From the NCBI RefSeq assembly GCF_025947345.1, contig NZ_CP110011.1, forward strand, positions 3,038,001 through 3,102,000: a stretch of DNA of 64,000 bases, given 5' to 3'. The position numbers and the translations under genes are program-made. Source of the stretch: Flavobacterium sp. N502536. Its GTDB lineage: Bacteria; Bacteroidota; Bacteroidia; Flavobacteriales; Flavobacteriaceae. How positions within the stretch are numbered: position 1 is the stretch's first letter; every line of letters begins with the position of its first letter. The notes below the pieces were generated by a model, which worked only from the letters and a program-made list of their open reading frames with translations, ran no database searches and had not been told where the DNA came from. Positions 27,437 through 37,991 of this stretch are shown in pieces.

Positions 27437-28429
27437 ATGATCAATAGCATACAAAAATTAAAAAATATCAAGGCTGAGAAAGTAACAGCCGAAGTAAAAG
27501 TAGAATATTCAGTATGGCCTGGCGGTGCAGGTTTTCCTTTAGTGGTAAAACCTTCAACGGTAGGGATGCAGTTAAACGACTGGGTTGCTCAAAACAGACC
27601 CGAATTTCAGGAAAAAGTAAACACCTATGGGGCTTTACTTTTTAGAGGATTTCATATCAACACCGTGGAGAAATTTGAAGACTTCAGCAGGTTGTATGCC
27701 GATACACCTCTTGAATACAATTTAAGGTCATCACCGCGATATGCTGTTGGAAAAAACGTTTATCATACCACAACTTATCCTAAAGAATATTCGATCGAAA
27801 TGCACAGTGAAAGCTCATATGCTCCTGCGCATCCCAGCAATATTGTTTTTTGCTGTATCGATCCGGCAGACAAACAAGGGGAAACTCCAATTGCCGATAA
27901 CAAAAAAGTATTGGAGTACTTAAGTGAAAAAACAAGAACCAAGTTTTCTGAAAAAGGGGTTAAATACGTTAGAAACCTCAACGAAGCTTATGGTTTGTCC
28001 TGGAAAGAAGTTTTTCAGACCGAAGATAAAAAAGAGGTAGAAAAAACCTGTGACGAACAAGGCATTTCATACGAGTGGAAAAGCGACACCAACTTAGTCT
28101 TAACATGGGTCAAAAAAGCGATATGGGAACATCCTGCTACCGGAGTTCAGGTATGGTTTAATCATGCCTACTTCTTTAACAAATATGCATTGGAGGCCTC
28201 GTTCTTTGATCTGGTAAATTCAGAAGATCAGCTGCCTAATAACACCTTCTATGGTGATGGAAGCGAAATTTCTAAAGAAGAAATAGAAGAAATAAGAGCA
28301 GCTTATCTAAAAGCGACCGTACTATTTCCTTGGGAAAAAGGAGATGTATTGTTCTTAGACAATATGCTCATGTCTCACGGCAGAAGCCCTTATGAAGGCA
28401 GCAGACAAATCATAGCATCATTATTTTAA
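27437..28429 (+). CDS. SyrP-like Fe(II)/2-oxoglutarate oxygenase (amino acid beta-hydroxylase)
   Basis: A 330-residue TauD/TfdA-superfamily oxygenase. The iron ligands appear to be His123 and Glu125 (EMHSESSY) and His314 (LMSHGR), with Arg323 placed to bind 2-oxoglutarate. The region after the HxE motif (PSNIVFCC) and the N-terminal FPLVVKP segment resemble SyrP, which hydroxylates the beta-carbon of Asp on a T domain, rather than AsnO, although length and the HxE motif also fit AsnO. It sits between the Thr and Asn NRPS genes, so Asp, Asn or Thr residues of this assembly line are possible substrates; beta-hydroxy-Asp or beta-hydroxy-Asn is most likely. A halogenase is excluded because the carboxylate ligand is present. 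Confidence 0.88.
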   Translation: MINSIQKLKNIKAEKVTAEVKVEYSVWPGGAGFPLVVKPSTVGMQLNDWVAQNRPEFQEKVNTYGALLFRGFHINTVEKFEDFSRLYADTPLEYNLRSSPRYAVGKNVYHTTTYPKEYSIEMHSESSYAPAHPSNIVFCCIDPADKQGETPIADNKKVLEYLSEKTRTKFSEKGVKYVRNLNEAYGLSWKEVFQTEDKKEVEKTCDEQGISYEWKSDTNLVLTWVKKAIWEHPATGVQVWFNHAYFFNKYALEASFFDLVNSEDQLPNNTFYGDGSEISKEEIEEIRAAYLKATVLFPWEKGDVLFLDNMLMSHGRSPYEGSRQIIASLF

Positions 28430-28515
28430 AAGGAAACACCTATCCACCAAAAACCAGAGCACTGTTCATGCTATGTTCGAACAGTTAAATACCTAATTAA
28501 TCAGATACTAACATA

Positions 28516-31500
28516 ATGGAAAAAGAAGCAATAAACAATGTTGAAGCCTATCAACTTTCTATAAATCAAATGAACTTATGGAGTGTAGCCCAAAAAAACA
28601 TCCAGGATTATTACAATCAGGTGGTTATTGATTTGGGTAGAGAAGTAACTACAGAGAAGTTACAACGCGGATTAGCGCATGTAATACGTAAAAATGAAAC
28701 TTTATTGTTTAAGATAAGTGTAGTTTCAGGTGCTGTTTTTCCAGTTCAGATAGTAGCTGAGGTAAAAGAAACTGAAATAGCAGAACGAACCGTTCAAACG
28801 CTGGAAGAAACCACTGTTTCGGCAGTAGCTCAGGAGTGTTTGGGGTACGGTTATGATCCTTTGGAAGATAACGCGATACGTCTTTGTTTACTGAAAGACC
28901 CGAACGGAAATCAGGTACTGGTTGTACGTTTGTATGCGTTATGGGCAGACAGTTATACCACTGCTTTTTTGTGCAGCGAATTGTCAAAAGCTTTGCTGGA
29001 TGAGACTTCGTATGAAAAAGAAGAAAGAGAAGTGGTAGAATATCAGGATTTTTCGGCCTGGCAACAGCAATTGTTTAGCGAGCCTGAAGAAGAAGGCAGC
29101 AATTTCTGGAAAAACTATACCATCGATTTAACCAAAGATATTGTACCGTTTAAAACCAAAACAAACGCTGTATTTGCGCCACAAAGAAAATCGCTTTGCG
29201 TGATCGAAAGTGATGCCTACAACCAATTAAAAGCAAAATCGGCGCAGGAAGACTGCTCCGTAGAACATTTACTTTTAGCGCGTTATGCGGCTTATTTATC
29301 CAAATTCGATGAAGATTCTTTTACATTGGGGTACCTGCCTTACAACAGGTATTACAATGAATTGGAAAACACCTTTGGTTTAGTAGCCAAAACACTTCCG
29401 GTTCAGTTAGAAGGACTGTCCTCATTGCCAGAAAACGAAGCGGTTTCATTCCTTAAAAAATCAGTAGATGAAATCGGAACATGGTCAGACTACTTTTATG
29501 TAAACAGAATTCACGACAAAGAAGCGAGTGAGGCTACCATCTTTAAATATGTATTTGAATATGTAGCGCTAAATAAAAAAGAAACAGCGGATGTTTTAAA
29601 AATAAGAGATATCTACAGCGTTACCGATGCTTTTGAACTTAAAATAAGTGCAATCGATCACGGAGACAGGCTGGTACTCGATTTATATTATGATACTGCG
29701 CGTTATACCGATCAGGCAATAACTTTAATCGTTGCTCAGCTTCAGGCTGCCTTTACCGATCAAAAAAATGCGTTAGCAGGTCAGGCCATTATAGAAGCTT
29801 CCAACAACACCGCACAACAATTTGAATCCTTCAATACCGTTACAGCAATTTTTGAGCAACAGGTACAATTACACGCCAATAAAACAGCATTGTGTTATGA
29901 GGATGCAACCATTTCATATGCCGAATTAAATGAAAAAGCCAATCAATTTGCACACCATTTAATTCACCAGTGCGGTATTCAAAAAGGAGAGCCGGTGGCG
30001 GTTTTGTTAGACCGTTCTCCGTACTTTATGATTAGCGTTTTAGGAATCCTTAAAACAGGAGCCTATTACATTCCGATGGATACCGCGTATCCAAAAGACA
30101 GAGTACAATTTATTCTGGAAGACGCTGCTTGCACTGTTTTAGTAAGTACACCGGCCATTACAGTCGAAGGAGATTTTTCTACCGTAACCTTTCTTGATCC
30201 GTCTAAAGAAGAGATATACCAATCCGATGCAAACCCATCCAATTTCAATGAAATAAACCAGGAAGATATCGCGTATTGCATCTACACTTCAGGATCTACC
30301 GGAAATCCTAAAGGCTGTCTCATTACGCATGCCAACCTTTTAAACTACATACAATGGTCGAATGAGTACTATTTTACCGATGCCGAAACAGGCAACTGGG
30401 GCTTAATTACTTCAGTTTCGTTTGATTTGACGATTACGGCCCTTTTTACAAGTTTAACCAGAGGAAAAAAATTATGGATCGGATCTGACGCAAAAGCGAT
30501 TAACGAATTGCTTACAGAGGCCTTCACCAATCCGGAAATCGATACCTTAAAACTAACACCGTCACACCTGGCCTTATTGAAAGAGCTGGCGATTGCAAAA
30601 ACAAACGTAAAAATAATCATTTGCGGAGGCGAGCAGCTTACGCAAAACCAACTGCAAAATGTATGGGAGATTAACCCTGACATCCGCATAATTAATGAAT
30701 ACGGACCTACCGAAACCACCGTAGGCTGTATTGTACAGGAAATGACGGCAGCACAGTCGCAGGTACGTATCGGTAAACCTATTGCCAATACCGTGATCAC
30801 CATTGCAGATCCTCAGGGCAACCCTTGCGATGTTGGAGTCTACGGAGAAATCATCATTGCAGGAGCCGGAGTTGCCAAAGGATATCTAAACCGTCCTGAA
30901 CTGAACAAAGAACGATTTGTAACGGCAGAAAATGGAATACCGGCTTATAGAACCGGAGATATCGCAAGATGGATGGACAACGGAGAAATCATCTACAAAG
31001 AAAGAAAAGACGATCAGGTAAAAGTAAGAGGCTACAGAATTGAATTAAGCGAAATCGAACAACAGCTTATTCTTCATCCCAACATCAGTCAGGCTGTTGT
31101 TTTGGTAGATACCAGAAATCAGGACGAAAAAGAAATTGTTGCTTTTATAGTTTCTTCTCAAAAAACAGATTCAAAAGAAATAAAAAGATACCTCGAGCGC
31201 CAATTACCGGAATATATGATTCCTGCTGTTGTTGTCGAAGTAGATACCATCCCTTTAACCGTAAATGGTAAAGTCGATAAAAAATATTTGCTTACGCTAA
31301 ACAAAGGAAGAGCATCAAGCGCAGTTTATGTTGCGCCTTCCAATGTGCTTGAAGAGCAAATTGCAGCCATTTGGCAGGAAGTACTTCATTTGGATACCAT
31401 CGGAACGGAAGATGACTTTTTTGAATTGGGAGGTCACAGTTTGAAAGCCACACAGCTTATCAATCACTATCACAAAGCTTTTGAAGTAAAATTGGGATTA

Positions 31501-34500
31501 AAAGAAATATTTGCCAGTACGACCATAAAAGCACATGCTGCTTTGATTGAAAACTCAGAAGTTAAAAAACATAATTCCATACAAAAAGTTCAGGATGCCG
31601 AAGATTACCCGGTTTCAGCCGGACAACGCCGATTATGGATTTTAAGCCAATTTGCAGGGAGTACCGGAGTATACAATATGCCTTTTCGCCAGACCTTAAA
31701 AGGAACGTACGATCTAGGCTGTTTCTCAAAAGCAATCGAACTGGCTGTAGACCGACACGAAGCTTTACGAACGGTATTTAAAGTTAATGATGAAGGAGAA
31801 GTAAGACAGTTGGTAAAAACAACAGCAGAGTTGGGCTTTACCGTAAATCATATCGATTACACCACCGATTTGCATCAGGATACCAACGTAGCTTTATACA
31901 TCAAAGAAGATGCCTATGCAGCCTTTGATCTCACCAATGGTCCTTTAGTAAGAGCCAGTATATTGCAGCTTTCGGATGATGAATATATATTTTGCTACAA
32001 CCTGCATCATATTATTAGCGACGGCTGGTCGATGGATGTTCTTGCAAAAGATGTATTTGCGTTGTACGAACAGCTTTTGGAAGGAAAAGAACCGGTATTA
32101 CCACTACTAAAAATCCAATATAGAGACTATGCGGTTTGGCAAGAGGAACAATTGAAGCAGGAACAAAATAACATTCATAAAGAGTATTGGTTAAAAACAC
32201 TGGCAGGAGAACTTCCGGCTTTAGATTTACCTTACCAAAAAGTAAGACCAACGGTTAAAACCTATGCCGGTAACAGCCTTAAAACCTACATTACGCCGGA
32301 GATTACGAACCGACTTAAAAAATACGGACAACAGCAGGGCGGAAGTTTATTTATAGGATTGTTAGCCGCCTGGAACATCTTGTTTCACAAATATACTTCT
32401 GAAAAGGACATCATTATCGGGACACCGGTGGCGGGTAGAGATCATGCCGATTTAAGCGATCAGATTGGTTTTTATATCAATACACTGGCCTTGCGAAATA
32501 CAATAGGACCGGAGGAGAGTTTTGAATCTTTTTACCATACGGCAAAAGAAAACACACTTCGCTCTTACGAACACCAGATGTATCCTTTTGATCACCTGGT
32601 AGACGATCTTGATATTCGAAACGATACCGGCAGAAGTGCCATATTTGATGTAATGCTGATGTTGCAGAACATGAGAGAGGTTGCCGAAAACAAAAAATTG
32701 AAGCAGTCGGCCTTTACTACAATAGAAGACCAGGGATACAAAGTGTCTAAGTTTGATATGGATATTGCTTTTCAGGAGCAGGGAGATTATCTCTCGTTTA
32801 ATGTTACCTACAATACCGACCTGTATTCGAAAGAAGCGGCAAGCCGTATCATGGAGCATTACAAACAATTACTGGAAGTACTTTTAGAAAATCCGACGCA
32901 ACAGATCAAAAACATAGATTACATTTCTGAAGAAGAAAAACAGCAGCTTATCGTTGATTTTAATACCAATTCGATAGCCTATCCTACCGGTACATTAATG
33001 GATTTGTTTGCGCTTCAGGTAGCAAAAACTCCTGATAACAAAGCATTATCCTTTAAGAATCAAAATTATACGTATCAGGAACTGGACAGCCTTTCCAGCC
33101 GATTGGCCCGCGCTTTAAGAGACGATCATGCCATTGTAAAAGGAGATTTTATAGGAGTAGAGTTAGAAAGAGACGCAACGGTCATTATTGCTATTTTAGG
33201 AATTATGAAAGCAGGGGCGGTTTACATTCCGATTGATACAGCCTATCCCGATGCGCGAAAAGCATACATCTATGATGATACCAAAATCAAATTATTAATT
33301 ACAGACCGATCTCATATAACGGCCGGTACTGATTTTAAAGGCACTCTGTTTGATATTGTTACCGATTTTAAACCTTTTAATTATAGTGAAGAATTAGAAG
33401 ATGTTACTCTAACGCCGGACGATTTGGCTTACATCATTTACACCTCGGGTTCAACCGGAAATCCTAAAGGAGTAATGATTGAACATAAAGGAATTGTAAA
33501 TACCATTTTTGCACAAATTGATCTTTTTGACATCACGGCAGACAATAACGGATTACAGTTTGCTTCCTTCTCATTTGATGCTTCGATCTCCGAAATATTC
33601 ACCGCTCTTTTATCAGGAGCCTGTTTGTGTGTTATAGACAGAGAACACCGCGAAGATCCTAAAATGCTGGAGAAATATATTGTGGAGAAAAAAATAGATA
33701 TAGCCACGATACCGCCTTCTTATATGAGTTTGATGGACATCAAAACCTTAAGCAGACTTAAAACTTTAATTACTGCCGGAGAACCTCCTGTGTATAGTAA
33801 AGTAAAAGAATATCTGAAGCTGGGCAATTATTACAATGCCTATGGTCCTACAGAAACTAGTATTTGCTCTGCCATGTACGGTCTGCTTAAAGGAGCAGAT
33901 TTGCCGACAGGAAATATACCGGTAGGAAAACCGATTGCCAATACACAAACCTTTATTCTCGACAAAGATCAGAAGATTGTACCTGTTGGAGTAATTGGAG
34001 AAATATGTGTAGGAGGAGCAGGATTGGCCAAAGGCTATTTAAACCGACCGGACCTTACAGCAGAAAAGTTCATCGAACATCCGTATAAAACAAACGAACG
34101 TCTTTACAAAACGGGCGATTTAGGAAAATGGCTTCCTGACGGTAATATCGAATTTCTGGGAAGAAAAGACGATCAGGTTAAAATTTCAGGATATCGAATA
34201 GAACCCGGAGAAGTAGAACAAGCCTTGCTGAGCCATGCGTTAATTAACGAAGCAGTTGTGGTTGTCGAGATCAATCAATTTAATATTAAAAGTCTGATTG
34301 CCTATATAGTCGTATCCGATACCACATTGTCGCTGGAACAGTTAAGAACATTTCTTAAAAACTTGATTCCGAACTATAGTATTCCTTCCGAGTTTATTGC
34401 CTTAGAACAATTGCCGATTACCATAAACGGAAAGATTGACAAAAAAGAATTGGCCAATACACCAGGAACCAGAATAGCCAGTGAAAGACAATATGTAGCA

Positions 34501-34806
34501 CCCGAAACGGAAAAGGAGAGAGTGATCATACAAATCATAGCCGAAGTATTAGGAAAAGAAGCCAGCGTGGTAAGTATTCAGGATAACTTCTTTGATCTGG
34601 GAGCAAATTCCATAAAAATGGTCAAAATGCTCAATGAAATTAACAGGCAGTTAGGAACTGATATTAAAGTGGTAGCACTGTTTGAAAATCCGAATATAGA
34701 AGAGTTTGTTCAGTATTTAGACACCATCGATTCTCAGGAAAAAAACAATCTGGAAGAGCCGGAAGATATATCAGAGGCTTTTGATGAATTTATAAGCTTA
34801 ATGTAA
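28516..34806 (+). CDS. NRPS: C(degenerate)-A(Asn)-T-C-A(Tyr/Phe)-T
   Basis: A 2096-residue dimodular synthetase. The N-terminal 430 residues have the C fold (LSINQMNLWSVAQ; QDFSAWQ), but the catalytic motif reads YALWADS at 140 with both His lost, so it cannot be a normal catalyst. The first A domain code DLTKIGEVGK differs by one from the Asn code DLTKLGEVGK; T Ser975. The second C is intact (HHIISDG at 1164). The second A code DASTIAAICK belongs to the Phe/Tyr group, with Tyr favoured from remembered DASTVAAVCK-type codes. The last T domain has LGANSIKM (Ser2032), one Gly replaced by Ala. It lacks a TubC domain at its start and ends acidic (EEPEDISEAFDEF). The PKS gene follows after 20 bases. 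Confidence 0.94.
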   Translation: MEKEAINNVEAYQLSINQMNLWSVAQKNIQDYYNQVVIDLGREVTTEKLQRGLAHVIRKNETLLFKISVVSGAVFPVQIVAEVKETEIAERTVQTLEETTVSAVAQECLGYGYDPLEDNAIRLCLLKDPNGNQVLVVRLYALWADSYTTAFLCSELSKALLDETSYEKEEREVVEYQDFSAWQQQLFSEPEEEGSNFWKNYTIDLTKDIVPFKTKTNAVFAPQRKSLCVIESDAYNQLKAKSAQEDCSVEHLLLARYAAYLSKFDEDSFTLGYLPYNRYYNELENTFGLVAKTLPVQLEGLSSLPENEAVSFLKKSVDEIGTWSDYFYVNRIHDKEASEATIFKYVFEYVALNKKETADVLKIRDIYSVTDAFELKISAIDHGDRLVLDLYYDTARYTDQAITLIVAQLQAAFTDQKNALAGQAIIEASNNTAQQFESFNTVTAIFEQQVQLHANKTALCYEDATISYAELNEKANQFAHHLIHQCGIQKGEPVAVLLDRSPYFMISVLGILKTGAYYIPMDTAYPKDRVQFILEDAACTVLVSTPAITVEGDFSTVTFLDPSKEEIYQSDANPSNFNEINQEDIAYCIYTSGSTGNPKGCLITHANLLNYIQWSNEYYFTDAETGNWGLITSVSFDLTITALFTSLTRGKKLWIGSDAKAINELLTEAFTNPEIDTLKLTPSHLALLKELAIAKTNVKIIICGGEQLTQNQLQNVWEINPDIRIINEYGPTETTVGCIVQEMTAAQSQVRIGKPIANTVITIADPQGNPCDVGVYGEIIIAGAGVAKGYLNRPELNKERFVTAENGIPAYRTGDIARWMDNGEIIYKERKDDQVKVRGYRIELSEIEQQLILHPNISQAVVLVDTRNQDEKEIVAFIVSSQKTDSKEIKRYLERQLPEYMIPAVVVEVDTIPLTVNGKVDKKYLLTLNKGRASSAVYVAPSNVLEEQIAAIWQEVLHLDTIGTEDDFFELGGHSLKATQLINHYHKAFEVKLGLKEIFASTTIKAHAALIENSEVKKHNSIQKVQDAEDYPVSAGQRRLWILSQFAGSTGVYNMPFRQTLKGTYDLGCFSKAIELAVDRHEALRTVFKVNDEGEVRQLVKTTAELGFTVNHIDYTTDLHQDTNVALYIKEDAYAAFDLTNGPLVRASILQLSDDEYIFCYNLHHIISDGWSMDVLAKDVFALYEQLLEGKEPVLPLLKIQYRDYAVWQEEQLKQEQNNIHKEYWLKTLAGELPALDLPYQKVRPTVKTYAGNSLKTYITPEITNRLKKYGQQQGGSLFIGLLAAWNILFHKYTSEKDIIIGTPVAGRDHADLSDQIGFYINTLALRNTIGPEESFESFYHTAKENTLRSYEHQMYPFDHLVDDLDIRNDTGRSAIFDVMLMLQNMREVAENKKLKQSAFTTIEDQGYKVSKFDMDIAFQEQGDYLSFNVTYNTDLYSKEAASRIMEHYKQLLEVLLENPTQQIKNIDYISEEEKQQLIVDFNTNSIAYPTGTLMDLFALQVAKTPDNKALSFKNQNYTYQELDSLSSRLARALRDDHAIVKGDFIGVELERDATVIIAILGIMKAGAVYIPIDTAYPDARKAYIYDDTKIKLLITDRSHITAGTDFKGTLFDIVTDFKPFNYSEELEDVTLTPDDLAYIIYTSGSTGNPKGVMIEHKGIVNTIFAQIDLFDITADNNGLQFASFSFDASISEIFTALLSGACLCVIDREHREDPKMLEKYIVEKKIDIATIPPSYMSLMDIKTLSRLKTLITAGEPPVYSKVKEYLKLGNYYNAYGPTETSICSAMYGLLKGADLPTGNIPVGKPIANTQTFILDKDQKIVPVGVIGEICVGGAGLAKGYLNRPDLTAEKFIEHPYKTNERLYKTGDLGKWLPDGNIEFLGRKDDQVKISGYRIEPGEVEQALLSHALINEAVVVVEINQFNIKSLIAYIVVSDTTLSLEQLRTFLKNLIPNYSIPSEFIALEQLPITINGKIDKKELANTPGTRIASERQYVAPETEKERVIIQIIAEVLGKEASVVSIQDNFFDLGANSIKMVKMLNEINRQLGTDIKVVALFENPNIEEFVQYLDTIDSQEKNNLEEPEDISEAFDEFISLM

Positions 34807-34826
34807 TACAATACAATTTAATTACT

Positions 34827-37800
34827 ATGGAAAATAAAATTAGAAAAAAGGATATTGCTATTGTTGGAGTTTCAGGTAAATATCCTAAATCAGATACTAT
34901 TAATGCATTTTGGGAAAATTTAAAAAACGGCGAAGAACTAGTCCATTTTTATACCGATGATGAATTAAGAGCTGTTGGGGTAAGCGAAAAAGACCTGGCA
35001 AACCCAAGTTTAATAAAAGCACAAGCTTCTCTGGATGATCCTAATAGTTTTGATTATTCTTTTTTTGGATACACCAAACAAGAAGCGATCTCAATGGATC
35101 CTCAAATACGTTTGATGCACGAGCAGGTTTGGCTGGGATTGGAAGATGCAGGTTACAATCCGAGAACTTACAAAGATAAAATAGGCTTGTACTTATCGGC
35201 ATCCGATAATATGAACTGGAGAGCCTACACCATGATTGCCAACAATGACAATGTTAACTCATTTTTCCTGAATCAGATCTCTAACAAAAACTTTATCAGT
35301 ACACTGATCTCTTATAATTTAAACCTGAGAGGACCAAGTTATTATGTAGATACAGCTTGTTCAAGTTCGTTAGTAGCAGTACATCAGGCTTGTCGTTCTT
35401 TATTAATGCGAGAATGTTCTATAGCAATAGCAGGAGGTATACGAATCTATTCAAAACCCTACCGAGGACATTCTTATCAGGAAGGAATGACCAACTCTAA
35501 AGACGGTCACTGTAAAGCTTTTGATGAAGACTCATCGGGAATTGTATCCGGAGAAGGCGCGGGAGTTGTCATTTTAAAAAGATTAGAAGATGCCATAGCC
35601 GATAACGATCAAATCTACGCCGTAATTCGTTCTTCAGTGGTAAACAACGATGGAAACAGAAAAGTAGGTTACACCGCTCCAAGTATAAACGGACAATACG
35701 AGTGTATCAAACAAGCCCATCAAATTGCAGAAGTAACACCGGAGTCGATCACCTATATCGAAGCACATGGTACAGGAACAAAATTAGGAGATCCTATTGA
35801 AGTAGAGGCACTAAATAAATCGTTTGGATACAACGCTAATCATCACTGTGCTTTAGGATCGGTTAAAACCAATATTGGACATCTTGACGCTGCGGCAGGA
35901 ATTACAGGATTTTTGAAGGCCACATTATCATTAAAAAATAAAATGATTCCACCGTCCCTGCATTTTAAAAACCCAAATCCTGAAATTAATTTTAAATCAG
36001 GGCCTTTTAAAGTACAAACCGAGTTAGCAGCCTGGAATTCGGTTAACAATCAACCTTTAAGAGCAGGAGTAAGTAGTTTTGGTATCGGAGGAAATAATGC
36101 CCATGTCATTTTAGAAGAAGCTCCTGAAAAAGCAGAAACGATAGCGGATAATTCGTATCAACTGCTGCGTTTTTCAGCACAGTCAGTAGGATCTTTAAAT
36201 GCCTATCAGGAAAAACTAATTTCGGCTCTGGAAAATGAGGAAAGCGATAGTTTTAGAGACATGGCCTATACCCTTCAAACGGGCAGAAGCCAATTTAAGT
36301 ACAACCGATTTTTAGTGAGCAATTCTAAAGAAAGTGCTTTGGAAATTTTAAAAGACCCTTTAAGCACGGCACTTTATTCGGCAAAACTGGATCAAAAGCG
36401 TAAAATAGTTTTTATGTGTACCGGTTCAGGAGCACAGTACCTTAACATGGGAAAAGACCTTTATGAAAATGAGCCTTATTTTAAACAGCTTATGGATGAA
36501 GGTTTTTCAATCATTAACGAACTGACTGGGGTAGATGTTAAAAAGGTTTTGTACAAAGAAGCTACAGCCACAGGAGGTTTTGATGTGAATAAAAATGAAT
36601 TTACACAACCTATTGTATTTGTTTTTGAATATGCATTGGCCAAACAATTAATGCGTTGGGGCATACAGCCCGACAAACTGATTGGACATAGTACGGGCGA
36701 ATTTGTTGCGGCCTGTTTAAGTGGTGTTTTTTCTTTTGAAACAGGATTGAGGCTGGTTGCAAAACGTGCTTTATTGATGAATAAATCTTCTGAGGGAAGC
36801 ATGTTGAGCGTATCGCTTTCGGAAGAAAAAGTAAAAAAATATCTAAACAGCAATATTGCTTTAGCAGTGGTTAACTCTCCGGAATCTTGTGTTTTATCAG
36901 GTACCGTAGACGCAATAGAAACACTTATCGAAATATTTGAAGCCGAAGAAATTTTATGTTCTAAATTAAAAATTTCCTTAGGAGGGCATTCGTTTTTAAT
37001 GGATCCGGTACTGGAGGAATTTAGAGAGGAACTGAAAAAGGTAGCATTTTCGACGCTTAAAATTCCTTTTGTATCCAACTTAACAGGAGCCTTAATAACG
37101 CCTGAAGAAGCCATGTCTTCTCAATATTGGATCGATCATTTGCGAAGCACAGTACGATTTTCAGATGGTTTAACCACCTTGTTAAAAGAGCCGAATACCG
37201 TTTTTATCGAAGTAGGTCCGGGAAATACATTAACAACCCTTTTCCAGCAGCAAAAACACGATCCGACTTCTAATAACACGGCAATAAATCTGATCAGACA
37301 TCCAAAACAGGAAATCAACGACCAGGAACATCTTTTGAAAAAAATAGGAGAATTATGGACCAATGGTATCGATATCGATTGGGAAGCATACTACGGAGCA
37401 CAAAAACCGTATAAAGTTTCAATACCGGGTTATGCTTTCAATAAAACAAAGCTTCCTGTAAAAGTAAACCCGTTTGAGTTTCTTAATTTCTCAGGAGCTG
37501 AAACATCGGCAGCAGCAATTCCTTTTGCACTGGAACATTTTGACGATACTGAAGCATTTCAGGAAGATCCGGAGGAGAATGCAATCTCTTTTATCAATTA
37601 TGTGGCACCAACCAATGAAACAGAAAAAAAACTGGTCGAAATGTGGCAAACCTTTTTCAGCAAAGAGGAAATCGGAATTCTGCATGACTTTTTTGCTTTA
37701 GGAGGCAACTCTTTAAAAGGAGTGACCATGCTTAAACTGATTCAGAAAGTATTTGATATCGACATAAAAATTAAAGATTTCTATCAAAAATCTACCATCA

Positions 37801-37889
37801 AGGAAATGGCTGCAGAGATCGATATGAGATTAAAATTTGTTACAAAACTTGAAGAAGAAAGCAGCTATAAATCAGTAATGACGATCTAG
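34827..37889 (+). CDS. Type I polyketide synthase module: KS-AT-ACP
   Basis: A 1020-residue PKS module that extends the peptide by one malonyl-type unit. The ketosynthase has Cys178 in DTACSSS, His314 in EAHGTGT and His352 in NIGHLDAAAG, all intact. The acyltransferase has nucleophile Ser622 in GHSTGEF. The carrier domain has Ser962 in LGGNSLKG. There is no ketoreductase, dehydratase or methyltransferase, so a beta-keto group should remain. The AT motif that usually reads HAFH (malonyl) or YASH (methylmalonyl) is LGGH here (His721), so the extender cannot be predicted; the crotonyl-CoA carboxylase/reductase later in the locus suggests ethylmalonyl- or another alkylmalonyl-CoA. The upstream partner is the Tyr/Phe T domain. 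Confidence 0.95.
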   Translation: MENKIRKKDIAIVGVSGKYPKSDTINAFWENLKNGEELVHFYTDDELRAVGVSEKDLANPSLIKAQASLDDPNSFDYSFFGYTKQEAISMDPQIRLMHEQVWLGLEDAGYNPRTYKDKIGLYLSASDNMNWRAYTMIANNDNVNSFFLNQISNKNFISTLISYNLNLRGPSYYVDTACSSSLVAVHQACRSLLMRECSIAIAGGIRIYSKPYRGHSYQEGMTNSKDGHCKAFDEDSSGIVSGEGAGVVILKRLEDAIADNDQIYAVIRSSVVNNDGNRKVGYTAPSINGQYECIKQAHQIAEVTPESITYIEAHGTGTKLGDPIEVEALNKSFGYNANHHCALGSVKTNIGHLDAAAGITGFLKATLSLKNKMIPPSLHFKNPNPEINFKSGPFKVQTELAAWNSVNNQPLRAGVSSFGIGGNNAHVILEEAPEKAETIADNSYQLLRFSAQSVGSLNAYQEKLISALENEESDSFRDMAYTLQTGRSQFKYNRFLVSNSKESALEILKDPLSTALYSAKLDQKRKIVFMCTGSGAQYLNMGKDLYENEPYFKQLMDEGFSIINELTGVDVKKVLYKEATATGGFDVNKNEFTQPIVFVFEYALAKQLMRWGIQPDKLIGHSTGEFVAACLSGVFSFETGLRLVAKRALLMNKSSEGSMLSVSLSEEKVKKYLNSNIALAVVNSPESCVLSGTVDAIETLIEIFEAEEILCSKLKISLGGHSFLMDPVLEEFREELKKVAFSTLKIPFVSNLTGALITPEEAMSSQYWIDHLRSTVRFSDGLTTLLKEPNTVFIEVGPGNTLTTLFQQQKHDPTSNNTAINLIRHPKQEINDQEHLLKKIGELWTNGIDIDWEAYYGAQKPYKVSIPGYAFNKTKLPVKVNPFEFLNFSGAETSAAAIPFALEHFDDTEAFQEDPEENAISFINYVAPTNETEKKLVEMWQTFFSKEEIGILHDFFALGGNSLKGVTMLKLIQKVFDIDIKIKDFYQKSTIKEMAAEIDMRLKFVTKLEEESSYKSVMTI

Positions 37890-37991
37890 ACAGTATGGTC
37901 CTTATTTCTTTATCTGCTCAAAGCGACGGAAAATAACAACACAATTTATTACTTATAGACAAACTGTTACACAAACCAAAAACGAAATACA

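Noticed and set aside
36476..37114. A 212-codon minus-strand open frame inside the PKS acyltransferase.
   Set aside because: The plus strand encodes an intact AT domain here; the reverse product is low-complexity (Ser/Leu/Lys-rich) and matches no family.
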